From: Hedera helix
Lineage: Eukaryota; Streptophyta; Magnoliopsida; Apiales; Araliaceae
Direction of reading: 5' to 3'
Assembly: GCA_947179155.2 (NCBI GenBank)
Contig: OX359283.1
Location: 8,246,264-8,310,263, forward strand
DNA length: 64,000 nucleotides
Under the pieces are notes generated by a model. It made no database searches. It was not told the DNA's origin and was given only the letters and a program-made list of their open reading frames with translations. Numbering within the stretch: position 1 is the stretch's first letter; every line of letters starts with the position of its first letter. A program made the translations under genes and the position numbers. This document shows, in pieces, positions 1 through 11,974 of this stretch.

Positions 1-2972
1 GACGAATAAATTATCATTAGCCTTCAACAGTTGAGTTCTTGATAGAATACAATAGACTACAAGGTTTATATCAAAAACTGTAGTTAAATTCTTAAACAAC
101 GTTCAGATCAATAATAGCAGCGGAATGAGCAATCTATTAGAAGAATAATGCAGACTATAATGTCCACTCGCTTCTCTTTTTTGTAAAAATATCATCAACT
201 TTTATCATCTGAAATACCATTAGTCATGATAATAAAAATTCACAGTTCCTGATCATAATCATGCAGATCAACAGTTCATATTTGCACTACGGGCCAAAGA
301 CATTTAATATAACACCAACGGTCATGATTATACTAGATTCAGCCTTTGGTAATAATCATACCAATCAACAGTTCATCTTTGCACTACGGGCCAAAGATAT
401 TCAATAAAGCACCAACGGTCATGATTATACCAGATTCAGCCTTTGGTCATAATCATACCAACCAACAGTTCATCTTTGCACTACGGGCCAAAGAGAACAT
501 TCACCACGTGCCATAAAAGACACCGAACAGATGTATCGCCTTTAACCTAGTATATCGCCTTTAACCTATCATCTGTTCAACAATTATATCACATCTGTGC
601 CCCCGGCCACAGATATTCACAACAGCTTGATTCTTGATGATTAATACAAATAACAGTGATACAAATGATGAACAGAAGAACAGGATAAACAATAAGTATC
701 AGAAGTTTACTTTGTGCAGATTCAAATAATGTCCAAATTGCCAACATGATGTGGAGTGAAATTTAAAAATGATATTCAAGATCCACAGTTCAGAATAACG
801 GTTACAGTTCAATAGAAAGGTTCACATAAATAGGAAGGTTCAGTTGAAATAATGAAGTTCAACTATTATGGAACATATAATATTTTCAGGAATTATAGAA
901 GCAATAGTTCCATAATAAGTTTCGATTTAGGAGTATGAAAGAAAATAATATCCCTTACCGTAGCAGGTTTGATTAACAAACGGTGAAGGAAATTAATATC
1001 CCTTACCATAGTAAGTTTGAATAATGGAAGATGAAAAAGATGGTATCCCTTATGAGTATAAAGGAAAATGATATCACTTACGAATATGGAATAAAAGTGT
1101 CATGTGATAATTCGTGTAGACAAATTATTTCCACACGAGACAAATAAAAAGGGTTATTCACCAACAGGCGATAATCCGCACCGTAAGGTTATTCCCATCA
1201 ATTTGAATACGAATAGTCATTCACCAAACAGGCGATAATCCGCGCCGTAAGGTTATTCCCATCAATTTGAATACGAAGAGTTATTCACCAAACAGGCGAT
1301 AATCCGCACCGTAAGGTTATTCTCAAAGATTAATAAGGAATGAATACAAAAGGTTATTCACCAACAGGCGGTAAACCGCGCCGTAAGGTTATTCCCACAA
1401 TTTAATACATGGAAGTAAATGGCACAAGAAAGAAACGATATTATTTTCGAGAATCAAAGAATGATAATCCCTTCAAGTAAGAAAGAAAATAATATCCATT
1501 TATGATGATGAAAAGAATGATACCCCTTACCGTAGTAAGTTAGAATATGAAAGAAGATGATATTCCTTACCTTAACACGTGACTGGATATTGATTTAAAT
1601 GAGGTTGATCAACCTATATTTTTATAATAAAATTAGTAATTTCCACATATAAATTTCAAAGTGTATGATAACTCGTATAATATGAATTATCAAAATTATA
1701 TATATTTAACATAATTTTTGTAGTATAATATAACTACTTTTAAATAGTTTTAAAAATAATATTCCAAAATAAATCTTCCAAAGAAAGCTTTTAAAAATGA
1801 ATCTTCTTAAAGAAGAGTCTTCTAAAGGAAGATTTGTGAATACCGTGAAAAATAGGAATTTATAAATTACTACTCTTTAATAAAAGACTTACTTGAAAAA
1901 TTCCTGCACTCCTTTTGGCTTTCAAACTCTCAAAATAACCTTACTATTCTCAGAGAAAACTCATAAAATTCTTATAGAAAAATTTTATGTTTTAGGTGTG
2001 ATTTTTCTATTCAGCTGAACAAGCTATTTATAGGAGAAAATAAGGCACTATGCGTGGTAGGTGAACAGAAAAAAAATTCAGCAGAGGCTGCTGCGCAGCC
2101 TCCACCAACCCATTCCCAGCAAACACATTTCTCACATTTCGTGTGGGCCCCACAGTGGGTCCCACATGTTTCTTACTATTCACTTACTATTCACGTCACT
2201 ATTCACGTCACTATTCACGTTACTATTTCAAATAGTAAAATTAATTTTTTTATTTATTTATTTATTCTTCCTGTGAGTCCAACATATAAAATAATGTTAC
2301 CATAATAATGTAAGAAACACGTTACATATTTTTATTAATTTAATAATATAAATTACAGTATATTTGCTACTGTGACAATTATTAGATTCAATAATTTTAA
2401 ACTACAGTGCACCAACAATTATTGACTCGATGATATGAAATACAGTGTAATGACAATTATTGAATCAATAATGCAAAATACTGTGTAGCAACAATAATTG
2501 AATTGATAATATAAAATATTATGCAGTGACAATTATTGATGAAATGATGCGTAACAGTTACGGTGTCAATAATATGAGACACTGTGCAATACCGTGTGCT
2601 ACTGTAGAATACCGTGTGCCACAATAAAATACCATAAATTACCGTATGCTACTATTCTTTTATCACCGGTATTTTAACAGTTAACACCGTTGACTATTTT
2701 TATTTAAAAAGGTTACTTCTGTCGTTTTCTATATCCGACAATTATTTCGTTGTGGGCTCCACCAATAATTAGTTATTTCGGCGCCGTCGTACGGCCCGAA
2801 TATTCCCCGACAAAACGAATATTCCCCGACAAAAAGAATATTGTCCGACAAAATAAAATTTACACATAACATCCTTAACTTTCAATTTTGTCAATTTAAC
2901 CATTTACTGTTTCAGGAAAAATATATATGAAGAAAAATTAAATTTTGTATTTCATAAATTCGGGGTCTTACA
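1..2972 (-). mobile_element. Family D LTR, copy D1 (cut by the window start)
   Basis: This is a long terminal repeat in antisense orientation. It aligns base for base with the solo LTR at 17928-21177 (position 1 corresponds to about 18220) and, reverse-complemented, with the LTRs at 35985-39256 and 55024-58303. Its right end, GGGGTCTTACA, falls at 2972 and is followed by GCAAT, which is the sequence of the uninterrupted family A LTR at 23480-23484. It is therefore an insertion into the 5' LTR of element A. About 290 bp of its left end are outside the window, so I cannot tell a solo LTR from one end of a full element. There is no protein-coding domain. The inverted promoter (TATTTATA at 2025-2032) and the internal sub-repeats described for the other copies are all present. 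Confidence 0.93.
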
Positions 2973-4224
2973 GCAATACACTGCGCCAGGGCGCCATGCA
3001 CTGTTACCAGAAAAAAAAAAAAAAAAAAAAACCGAACCGGGTCGGGTCGGGTCTGGTTCGGGTCAGAAAATAAAAAATGTTCCAAAAATTATTTTTGTAT
3101 TTTTGGACTTAATAAATATATTTTTAAATATATATATAATTGATTTAATGATTTAAAAGTGTATAAATATTATTATTGAAATAATAATATAATAAAGGTA
3201 ATAAAATATTATTAAATAAATAATAATATTAGAAAATTATTAAAATATTATTAAGTGTATAATAATTTTATAAAGTCAATAAAATATTATTAAATGATTA
3301 ATACTATTAGATAATTAATAAAATATTATTAAATGAATAAATAATATTAGAATAAAATATTATTAAATGATTAATAATATTAAATAATTAATAAAATATT
3401 ATTAAAGGATTAATAATATTAGTTACTTAATAAAATATTATTAAATAATTAATAATATTAGATACTTAATAAAATATTATTAAATGATTAATAATATTAG
3501 GTAATGAATAAAATATTATTAAATAATTAATAATATTAGATACTTAATAAAATATTATTAAATGATTAATAATATTAGGTAATGAATAAAATATTATTAA
3601 ATGATTAATAATATTAGATACTTAATAAAATATTATTAAATGATTAATAATATTATATATTTATTTGAACTATATTAAATAATTAATATAAGTTCTTTGT
3701 GTTTGAAATATTATCAAGTAGTGATAATATTTCCTAAGTGTTTAATTACCCATAATTAATCAATTATGTGGTTCGTAAGGTTTATAAAGGTCATTATACT
3801 TACCGGTATATTATACTAATTTAAGAACAAACTGATTTAATTGTTAGGTCCGTACAAGGATTGTTAAATTAAGTTGGTTAGCAGTAAACGACGCACGAGG
3901 CAAGTTTTCTACCTCTTAACTTGTACTTATTGTTGCAATTATTATTCAACCTTAATTACATTGAGCAATTCATTTATTGATGAGCAAATATCTACACTCG
4001 TAAATATTTGACAGACTCTTGAGTGAATTAATTATCGAAAATCACTTCACATCGTTATTGATTATTGTATTCGCACATAGTGCTTTTGCAACTGTTTAAG
4101 ATGTCTAAGCTAATTGTTTCGGCTAGACAAATGTATGTTAATTCATTGAATTGAATATTATAAAAGCTTATCCAAACTATTGGCTGGTGCGGATTCATAC
4201 CCTAAGACTAAGAAAGAACAACCC
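2973..4224 (+). mobile_element. Element A 5' LTR, middle piece
   Basis: This matches the 3' LTR of A from 23480 to about 24624. It holds a poly(A) run, a CCGAACCGGGTCGGG block, the AT-rich hairpin array (3185-3655) and the GTCTAAGC...GGCTAGAC hairpin (4103-4128). It is bounded on the left by the D1 insertion and on the right by element B, whose TSD AACCC occupies 4220-4224. No coding capacity is seen. Confidence 0.9.
3185..3655 (+). repeat. AT-rich tandem hairpin array, 12 units
   Basis: A unit of roughly 36-40 bp is repeated. Its core AATATTATTAA...TTAATAATATT is an 11-bp inverted repeat around a short spacer, so each unit can fold into a hairpin. I count twelve copies of the core here and nine in the matching part of the 3' LTR (23700-24055). 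The array therefore changed copy number after the element inserted. Confidence 0.88.
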
Positions 4225-5529
4225 TGTGAGGATCCGAATTTTCAGGATTTTCTTAATAATATTAAATGAAAATTTAATTGATAAAATTATCAAGGTTATT
4301 TAAATTAATTATTATTTTATGTGATTTAAGGCATGTGATGAGATTTAATGAATAAATTAAATCTGTACAGAGATCATGACGAATTGTGTTAATTTAAAAT
4401 AATTGAAAAATAAATAAATTATGTAAATAAAATTTATGAAGAATAAAAGAAATTTCAGGTAAATGTACAATAAATTGTACAATTTAATTATTGTGGAAGT
4501 ATAGAAATTATGATTTTAAAGGAGGTTATGTGATAATGTAAATGCATGAATTAAATATGTATATATATGTGTGTTATGTTTAATTAATAATTATAAATGT
4601 TATTAATTATGGAAATTAAAGAGATTAATAATTAAATTAATCCAAATTTTAAATGAAAAGCGAATGAGGAAGTTAATAAAATTGCAATTTTTGATTTTAG
4701 ATTTAATTAAGAATTATGGTGAAAATTTAGAAATTTATTGAGAAGAAATGTAATTATATAAATTATATAATAATAAATTATATAATTTATATAAGAAAAT
4801 TAAAGTGATGTTTAAAAGAAATTATAATTATATAAATTATATAAGGATAAATTATATAATTTATATAAGAGAATTAAAATAATGAGATAGTTAATAAATG
4901 TGAAATTATTGATTAATTGATAATTATGGAGGAATTTAAGAAATTAACTAAGAAATGAGAATGTAAATATATAAATTATATAATATTAAATTATATAATT
5001 TATATATAAAGAAATTAATATGAATATTAAAGAAATTGAATAATAAATAAGAAAAAGGAATGTTCTAAGATATTAAAAATTATGGTTATGTATAATGAAG
5101 TTATTATGACTTTTATGAAGAATAATATTTCGAAAACGTGAACATGTTAATGTAACATGTTGTTCAAGAAATGAAGTGAAAAATTATGGAAAATAATTTT
5201 TATAAGCTATATGAAATATTTTATGATTTTTGGAGGTATAAATTATCTCAAATAATTACATGCATGGTATTATGCGTGTACAAAATTTGTCAAGTAAAAT
5301 ACCGAAAAAGGTATTAATATTAATGATAAATCATAATATGAATTTTAGTGAATTAAAATAAATATTTTATATATATTATATAAAATATTTATTACACGTA
5401 ATAACTATGTAATGTATTAAATTAATTAAATTGCATGCAAATTTTGGAACGTTCGAGAGGAGAAAAAAGTTGGCTGGCGTGGCTAAGTCGGTGAATTTTT
5501 TTTATTCCAAAATTGGTTGAGTGCATGGT

Positions 5530-5537
5530 TATAAAAG
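5530..5537 (+). promoter_or_regulatory. TATA box of the B LTR (5' copy)
   Basis: TATAAAAG lies in the centre of the LTR, about 1.3 kb from its start. It is followed by purine-rich sequence and a short leader, as expected for the U3/R boundary of a plant LTR. The same box recurs in the 3' LTR at 10884-10891. Transcription probably starts about 30 bp downstream. Confidence 0.7.
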
Positions 5538-6003
5538 GAGAAACAAAACAAAGGAATAAGGAGGAAATAAAAGAAAATATAAAGAAACTCTTCCATGTTT
5601 TCCTTCTCCACCGTAAACACCACCACCCACCGGAAACCACCATGGCCACCACAAGAGAATAGTTGTTTGGAGCCAACAAGGGAAGAATTAGCTTCAAAAG
5701 GGAGGTTCTTGGCATAAGAAGGTTGATCGACAAAGGGTTTTGAGATAGCAATTAAATAACTGGACGCCAGACAAGTTCTTCAGTCCCTTTTATGTTAAAT
5801 GTTGAACTATTATGATATGCAATTCTTGTTTTAAATACATACAAATTATGTGCTATGTGATACGTGTTTGATATGACCACAATGTGTTCTTTGTGTAACG
5901 ATATGAGATATATTGCTATATTTGAAGCACAAGCACATGATATATGACACACACAAAGCATGTTAAGGTATGTGCTATGTGATATATAAACTGTTGAACT
6001 TGC

Positions 6004-6046
6004 TGAGCCGTAGTGCTCATTACTTGTTTAAAATAAACTTTTGCAG
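6004..6046 (+). promoter_or_regulatory. Conserved LTR hairpin plus CAG site (B, 5' LTR)
   Basis: TGAGC (6004-6008) and GCTCA (6015-6019) form a five-base stem. A T-rich stretch ending in TTTTGCAG at 6046 follows. The same arrangement occurs in LTRs A, C, E and F and in the 3' LTR of B (11358-11400). It looks like a 3' splice site preceded by a hairpin, but no splicing is demonstrated. Confidence 0.6.
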
Positions 6047-6622
6047 GATAAAGAAATAAGTTTCCGGAATATCGGATTAAGTTGAGATGAATTTCCTAGA
6101 AGGTAGAAAACGTGATTGTTATATTGTTGATATTATAATTCAATGTGAGAAATTTGTTAATTTACTTTGATGAATTGTATGTATATATAATTTGAATCTG
6201 AATATGTTAGAAGTTCAATTATGAACTGTGATTGATCAGGATATTTGTTACGATAGAAATTATTATATGTTTGATTACGAATGATGCAACAAGGAATATT
6301 TGTATGAAAATAAATAACAGTAAATTTTAAATGAAGAGCTTTATGATACGTGTAAAAGAAGGAAAAAGTTAAGGTTGTGATCCAGGGACTAGGATCCAAG
6401 ATGTAAGAATTTTAAATATTCAAATATTTTAATACAATGATTGAGAAAAAGAAAAATTTATACCGGAAAATTTGTACTTGATGATTTTAAAATCAATTTA
6501 TGGGTAAAAGAAGGTAATTAAAGATTTATTAACGGACCGAAATTTGGACGTAAGAAAGATAATGTTTAATAAATATGAAAATTAAGGTAATAAAGTGGGT
6601 CGAATTTCGGGGTCGTTACAGT

Positions 6623-6635
6623 TGGTATCAGAGCC
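6623..6635 (+). other. PBS of element B (initiator Met-tRNA type)
   Basis: TGGTATCAGAGCC lies 2 bp after the end of the 5' LTR. It is the usual plant initiator-methionine tRNA complement that primes minus-strand DNA synthesis. Confidence 0.93.
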
Positions 6636-7984
6636 AGAGGTTATAAACCTTAGGTGAATGATACCTTAGGCTATAACTTAAAGTAAGAAAGAGTACGGTT
6701 AGTTGAGTGTTCTGAAAACTCAAGCGTATGATAAACTCGTGACTCATGATTATATGGTGGAGCCCCTTTAGCGAATGGGCGACTACGGTCTGACTAGGAC
6801 AAGCTCCTCAACCATATGATTATGGTAAGTTCCTGAGTCCAAATACGTGGTAAGTTTGATGAACATGGGGGAATCAAAATAAAAAGATATAAGTTAATAG
6901 ATACAATTCTCTAATATGGGTTAAAGTAAAGGAAATATAAAAGATATAAGATTATAAGGAAGAGATAAAGATGTTAAGAAGGATTTGAATGAAACGAATT
7001 AAGAAAACTTATAAGTTCAATTAAGAACATATCTGAAAGAATATTTGAAATGATTCAAAGATGAATCTCAAAGAAAAGAAAATCAAGGGACACCTGATTT
7101 AAACAATAAGGATGACAAGGTAATCCAAAACGTATAGGAAGAGATCATAATAATATGATCAGGAACAGCGAGAGGATCGTACTATAATACGATCATGAGA
7201 TAAGGGAAATGAGTAAGGAATGGATTGTAAAGCAAGATCATGATGGGATCAAGTGAGAATATGAAATAAAAGAAAGACCAGTTAATGGTCAACAAGGTAT
7301 AACTTGATGCTATAAAGAGATATGATACTATGAAATAGTACAAGAAGAATTCAGAGAATGATGAGACATGAATGACAGAAAGGTTATATTAAGGGGGGGG
7401 GGGGGCAAAAAGCTTGGGTACGAAATTTCAATTGAAGACTCACGTGGTGACTGAATTGCACAATCCTTTGTATGGGCGGAGGATTTGTGTTTACTCAGTT
7501 ACTATGTGATAATCATTGAAATGTTAGAGTCGCGCTAGCAATTTTGTTAAATAGATAATATTAAGTTTAGGCACGAGTTCTTAAAACTCATGCATATGGT
7601 AAGTCCATGACTCATAATTGTATGGTATGTTTGAGCCCCTCAGCATATGGATAGTCTTTGATTTGTTCTCAGACTACATATTGCTAGGACAAGCTTCTAA
7701 ACTCATATTCTTGTGGTAAGTTTCTGGACTCATAATGTGTGGCAAGTTTGATGAACTATACGGGGGTATAGAAAAGTTGGAGTAGATAGAAATTTTAATA
7801 TGATAAAGAATAATAGTCCTAGCAATAAATTTTGTAATTAAATGAAGAAGCAGAAATAGAATGTTAGGGAATTTAGGATATTCCCACTCTTCTAGCTTTG
7901 CTAGATTTCAAAAATTTTGGCCTCAAGTTGATTTGGCACGTGTGTGCTTTGAAAAATATAAATGAAATTTTTAAGCGATTTAAA

Positions 7985-8440
7985 AAGTGTCTATGCTACT
8001 TGTCTCGGCTAGACAAAAATATTCTTACATCAAAATGTATTTCAAAAGAATCATCCACGCACATTTTAGCCCGGTGCAGATGTGCTGAATGACGGAATAC
8101 TCAACGTGTTGTTGAGACGGTGCGGTACTATTTCGTCATAAGATGATTCAACACCATAAAGTATAGTTTATGGTGTAGGAATTATTAACGACGGAATTCT
8201 CAACGGACTGTCAAAATAATGCGGTAACATGAAGTCATAAATGATTTTGATTTATAAAAGTATGTCAAAGCTATAAGTCAATGTCATTTGACTCGGCTAG
8301 ACATTTTGAAAAGTTTTGACGTGATGAATGTTTTAAAAATTTCTGCGAGTTATAAATTGTTAAAAGTAAGTCTATGCTAATTGATCTAGCTAGACAAGCG
8401 TTGAAGAAATATAAATCTGAGCTATTGATTCAGCTAGACA
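7985..8440 (+). repeat. Four copies of a GTCTA...GGCTAGAC hairpin motif
   Basis: Copies are at about 7989-8014, 8264-8302, 8370-8395 and 8416-8439. The best has GTCTATGC followed by CGGCTAGAC, and the arms pair with one bulge. The same motif is present once in LTR A (4103-4128 and 24500-24525), in LTR C (63460-63483) and in LTR F (26958-26983). Element B therefore appears to have multiplied an LTR module inside its interior. Confidence 0.7.
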
Positions 8441-9003
8441 AATTTTAAATTATATTTATTGAATTCGCATTCTTTGAAGTTATACCAAATCAAATTACTT
8501 TTAAATGAGTTCTAAGGCTGAGATGAACAAAAAAAATAAAAAAATAAAGAGTATTGCGGGTTGATCGAATGGTCACCTGGCATAACAAGACACATGCATT
8601 GCAGACTGATCATCTGGCATGTCAATGTATGGTGAAACATCCATCACTTTAATGACAGATTGATCCACTGTCAGGGTTTGCAGTATGAAGTACTCGGGGA
8701 GCGAAGTACTGTAAACCGGGATAAATGTTCATTCAGCATATCATGAAAGTTTTCCAAAATAAAAAATTTTGAATTCCTCTACTCTTATGAAGATTGGATG
8801 GTAGGATGGGGTAGTATTTTAAATTGTGAGTGATGAGGAAAGTAATATTGTAAAGGAAAGAAATTATGAAATGTGATGAATTAGAAGATTGTAATGGGCA
8901 ATGAATACGAGAAATGAAGGGAAGAAAAATTTGTGGAATAAATGCAAAGGAATTGTGTAAGTTGTAAATGAATGAAATATGAGTACATAGAAATTTCGAG
9001 TAC

Positions 9004-9060
9004 GAAATTTTATGAAGGAGGGGTGAATGTGACACCCAGGATTTTTGAAATAATTTTAAA
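9004..9060 (+). other. PPT and LTR-start-like sequence inside B
   Basis: A GACGAAATTT-like phrase (here GTACGAAATTT) is followed by GAAGGAGGGG and then TGTGACACCC at 9028. This is the typical order of a Ty3/gypsy 3' polypurine tract and LTR start. No matching LTR end or second LTR was found, so I read it as a captured fragment. Confidence 0.5.
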
Positions 9061-9578
9061 TAAGGATTATGATGAACTAAGTAAATGTTTAAAACCTAGT
9101 GTTGAATGATAAAGGTATTAAGGAATGAATTATGAAATGTTAAGAGGATTTATATGGATTAAGAAAAGAAGGATGAATGTGTAAAATATCAATAAGGTGG
9201 AATAGAGAATATGAAATAAGCGGATTGAGTAAGGGTAGGTATGATTAAAGAAATGAAATTTTTTTGAGAATGAGAAACAATCTTGATAAGTATATCAAGA
9301 AATGAATTAATGTAGTATTAATAAAATTTTAAAGAATTATAAAATGTAATATTACAAAGAAATTATGAATTAAGTTAAGAATTTAAATATTCTAACAGTT
9401 ATGATTATTATGATGTTATCCATGTGAGTTGTGGAAATTAATGAGGAAATATATGATTATTATGGATATAGTAGTGATTTATCAAGATAAAGGTATAGCA
9501 AGTTGCTAGAAATAAAATACGTGTGATTATTACGGCAATTATGATTCCGAGGACGGAATCCTGTTAAGGGGGGAAGAA

Positions 9579-11974
9579 TGTGAGGATCCGAATTTTCAAG
9601 ATTTTCTTAATAATATTAAATAAAAATTTAATTGATAAAATTATCAAGGTTATTTACATTAATTATTATTTTATGTGATTTAAGGCATGTGATGAGATTT
9701 AATGAATAAATTAAATCTGTACAGAGATCATGACGAATTGTGTTAATTTAAAATAATTGAAAAATAAATAAATTGTGTAAATACAATTTATGAAGAATAA
9801 AAGAAATTTCAGGTAAATGTACAATAAATTGTACAATTTAATTATTGTGGAAGTATAGAAATTATGGTTTTAAAGGAGGTTATGTGATAATGTAAATGCA
9901 TGAATTAAATATGTATATATATGTGTGTTATGTTTAATTAATAATTATAAATGTTATTAATTATGGAAATTAAAGGGATTAATAATTAAATTAATCCAAA
10001 TTTTAAATGAAAAGCGAATGAGGAAGTTAATAAAATTGTAATTTTTGATTTTAGATTTAATTAAGAATTATGGTGAAAATTTAGAAATTTATTGAGAAGA
10101 AATGTAATTATATAAATTATATAATAATAAATTATATAATTTATATAAGAAAATTAAAGTGATGTTTAAAGGAAATTATAATTATATAAATTATATAAGG
10201 ATAAATTATATAAATTATATAAGAGAATTAAAATAATGAGATAGTTAATAAATGTGAAATTATTGATTAATTGATAATTATGGAGGAATTTAAGAAATTA
10301 ACTAAGAAATGAGAATGTAAATATATAAATTATATAATATTAAATTATATAATTTATATATAAAGAAATTAATATGAATATTAAAGAAATTGAATAATAA
10401 ATAAGAAAAATGAATGTTCTAAGATATTAAAAATTATGGTTATGTATAATGAAGTTATTATGACTTTTATGAAGAATAATATTTCGAAAACGTGAACATG
10501 TTAATGTAACATGTTGTTCAAGAAATGAAGTGAAAAATTATGGAAAATAATTTTTATAAGCTATATGAAATATTTTATGATTTTTGGAGGTATAAATTAC
10601 CTCAAATAATTACATGCATGGTATTATGCGTGTACAAAATTTGTCAAGTAAATTACCGAAAAAGGTATTAATATTAATGATAAATCATAATATGAATTTT
10701 AGTGAATTAAAATAAATATTTTATATATATTATATAAAATATTTATTACACGTAATAACTATGTAATGTATTAAATTAATTAAATTGCATGCAAATTTTG
10801 GAACGTTCGAGAGGAGAAAAAAGTTAGCTGGCGTGGCTAAGTCGGTGAAATTTTTTTATTCCAAAATTGGTTGAGTGCATGGTTATAAAAGGAGAAGCAA
10901 AACAAAGGAATAAGGAGGAAATAAAAGAAAATATAAAGAATCTCTTCCATGTTTTCCTTCTTCACCGTAAACACCACCACCCACCGGAAACCACCATGGC
11001 CACCACAAGAGAATAGTTGTTTGGAGCCAACAAGGGAAGAATTAGCTTCAAAAGGGAGGTTCTTGGCATAAGATGGTTGATCGACAAAGGGTTTTGAGCT
11101 AACAATTAAATAACTGGACGCCAGACAAGTTCTTCAGTCCCTTTTATGTTAAATGTTGAACTATTATGATATGCAATTCTTGTTTTAAATGCATACAAAT
11201 TATGTGTTATGTGATACGTGTTTAATATGACCACAATGTGTTCTTTGTGTAACGATATGAGATATATTGCTATATTTGAAGCACAAGCACATGATATATG
11301 ACACACACCAAGCATGTTAAGGTATGTGCTATGTGAAATATAAACTGTTGAACTTGCTGAGCCGTAATGCTCATTACTTGTTTAAAATAAACTTTTGCAG
11401 GATAAAGAAATAAGTTTCCGGAATATCGGATTAAGTTTAGATGAATTGCCTAGAATGTAGAAAACGTGATTGTTATATTGTTGATATTATAATTCAATGT
11501 GAGAAATTTGTTAATTTACTTTGATGAATTGTATGTATATATAATTTGAATCTGAATATGTTAGAAGTTCAATTATGAACTGTGATTGATCAAGATATTT
11601 GTTACGATAGAAATTATTATATGTTTGATTACGAATGATGCAACAAGGAATATTTGTATGAAAATAAATAACAGTAAATTTTAAATGAAGAGCTTTATGA
11701 TACGTGTAAAAGAAGAAAAAAGTTAAGGTTGCGATCCAGGGACTAGGATCCAAGATGTAAGAATTTTAAATATTCAAATATATTAATACAATGATTGAGA
11801 AAAAGAAAATTTTATACCGAAAAATTTGTACTTGATGATTTTAAAATCCATTTATGGTTAAAAGAAAGTGATTAAAGATTTATTAACGGATCGAAATTTG
11901 GACGTAAGAAAGATAATGTTTAATAAATATGGAAATTAAGGTAATAAAGTGGGTCGAATTTCGGGGTCGTTACA
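9579..11974 (+). mobile_element. Element B 3' LTR
   Basis: Same length (2396 bp) and order of motifs as the 5' LTR: TATA box at 10884-10891, hairpin and CAG at 11358-11400, end GGGTCGTTACA at 11974. The TSD AACCC follows. Scattered single-base differences from the 5' LTR indicate a young insertion. Confidence 0.94.

Larger units (their letters stand above)
4225..6620 (+). mobile_element. Element B 5' LTR
   Basis: TG...CA LTR of 2396 bp. The first 1.3 kb is very AT-rich, with repeated TATAAATTATATAA-like palindromes (about 4755-5010). A TATA box lies at 5530-5537 and is followed by a C/A-rich leader with a short ORF starting near 5596. The TGAGC...GCTCA hairpin is at 6004-6019, with TTTTGCAG ending at 6046. 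The last part contains a long AT-rich tail and ends at the PBS. Confidence 0.94.
6621..9578 (+). mobile_element. Element B interior, no protein domains
   Basis: Starts with the PBS (TGGTATCAGAGCC, 6623-6635) and ends with the PPT (9566-9578). Two diverged direct repeats of about 170 bp (near 6705-6870 and 7585-7770) share the pattern ACTCA...GTGGTAAGTTTGATGAAC. A G13 tract lies near 7396. From about 7985 to 8440 there are four copies of the GTCTA...GGCTAGAC motif seen in LTRs of A, C and F. At 9004-9037 a sequence resembling a PPT followed by a TGTGACACCC LTR start suggests that part of another LTR element was captured. No ORF here has recognisable similarity. Confidence 0.85.
4225..11974 (+). 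mobile_element. Element B: non-autonomous LTR retrotransposon without coding domains
   Basis: This is a complete element. It has two 2396-bp LTRs of equal length (4225-6620 and 9579-11974) that differ at few positions by eye. Both begin TGTGAGGATCC and end GGGTCGTTACA. It is flanked by TSD AACCC (4220-4224 and 11975-11979). A methionine-tRNA-type PBS follows the 5' LTR and a PPT (AAGGGGGGAAGAA) precedes the 3' LTR. The 2958-bp interior has no gag, protease, RT or integrase similarity, only short random ORFs. This fits the LARD class of large non-autonomous derivatives. It inserted into the 5' LTR of element A at a point matching about 24624 in the 3' LTR. The high LTR identity suggests a recent insertion. 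Confidence 0.95.

Noticed and set aside
2054..2305. 83-codon ORF (also near 20228, 36649 and 55720) starting MVGEQKKNSAEAA
   Set aside because: It is on the antisense strand of the D LTR promoter. It changes length with the TATT microsatellite and covers the GC hairpin and TCP-type sites. It is repeated only because the LTR is repeated.
5422..5961. Minus-strand ORFs of 109 and 69 codons in the B LTR (also 11106-11315)
   Set aside because: They are antisense to the leader and acceptor region, have no domain and no conserved start, and the 109-codon one is broken in the 3' LTR copy.
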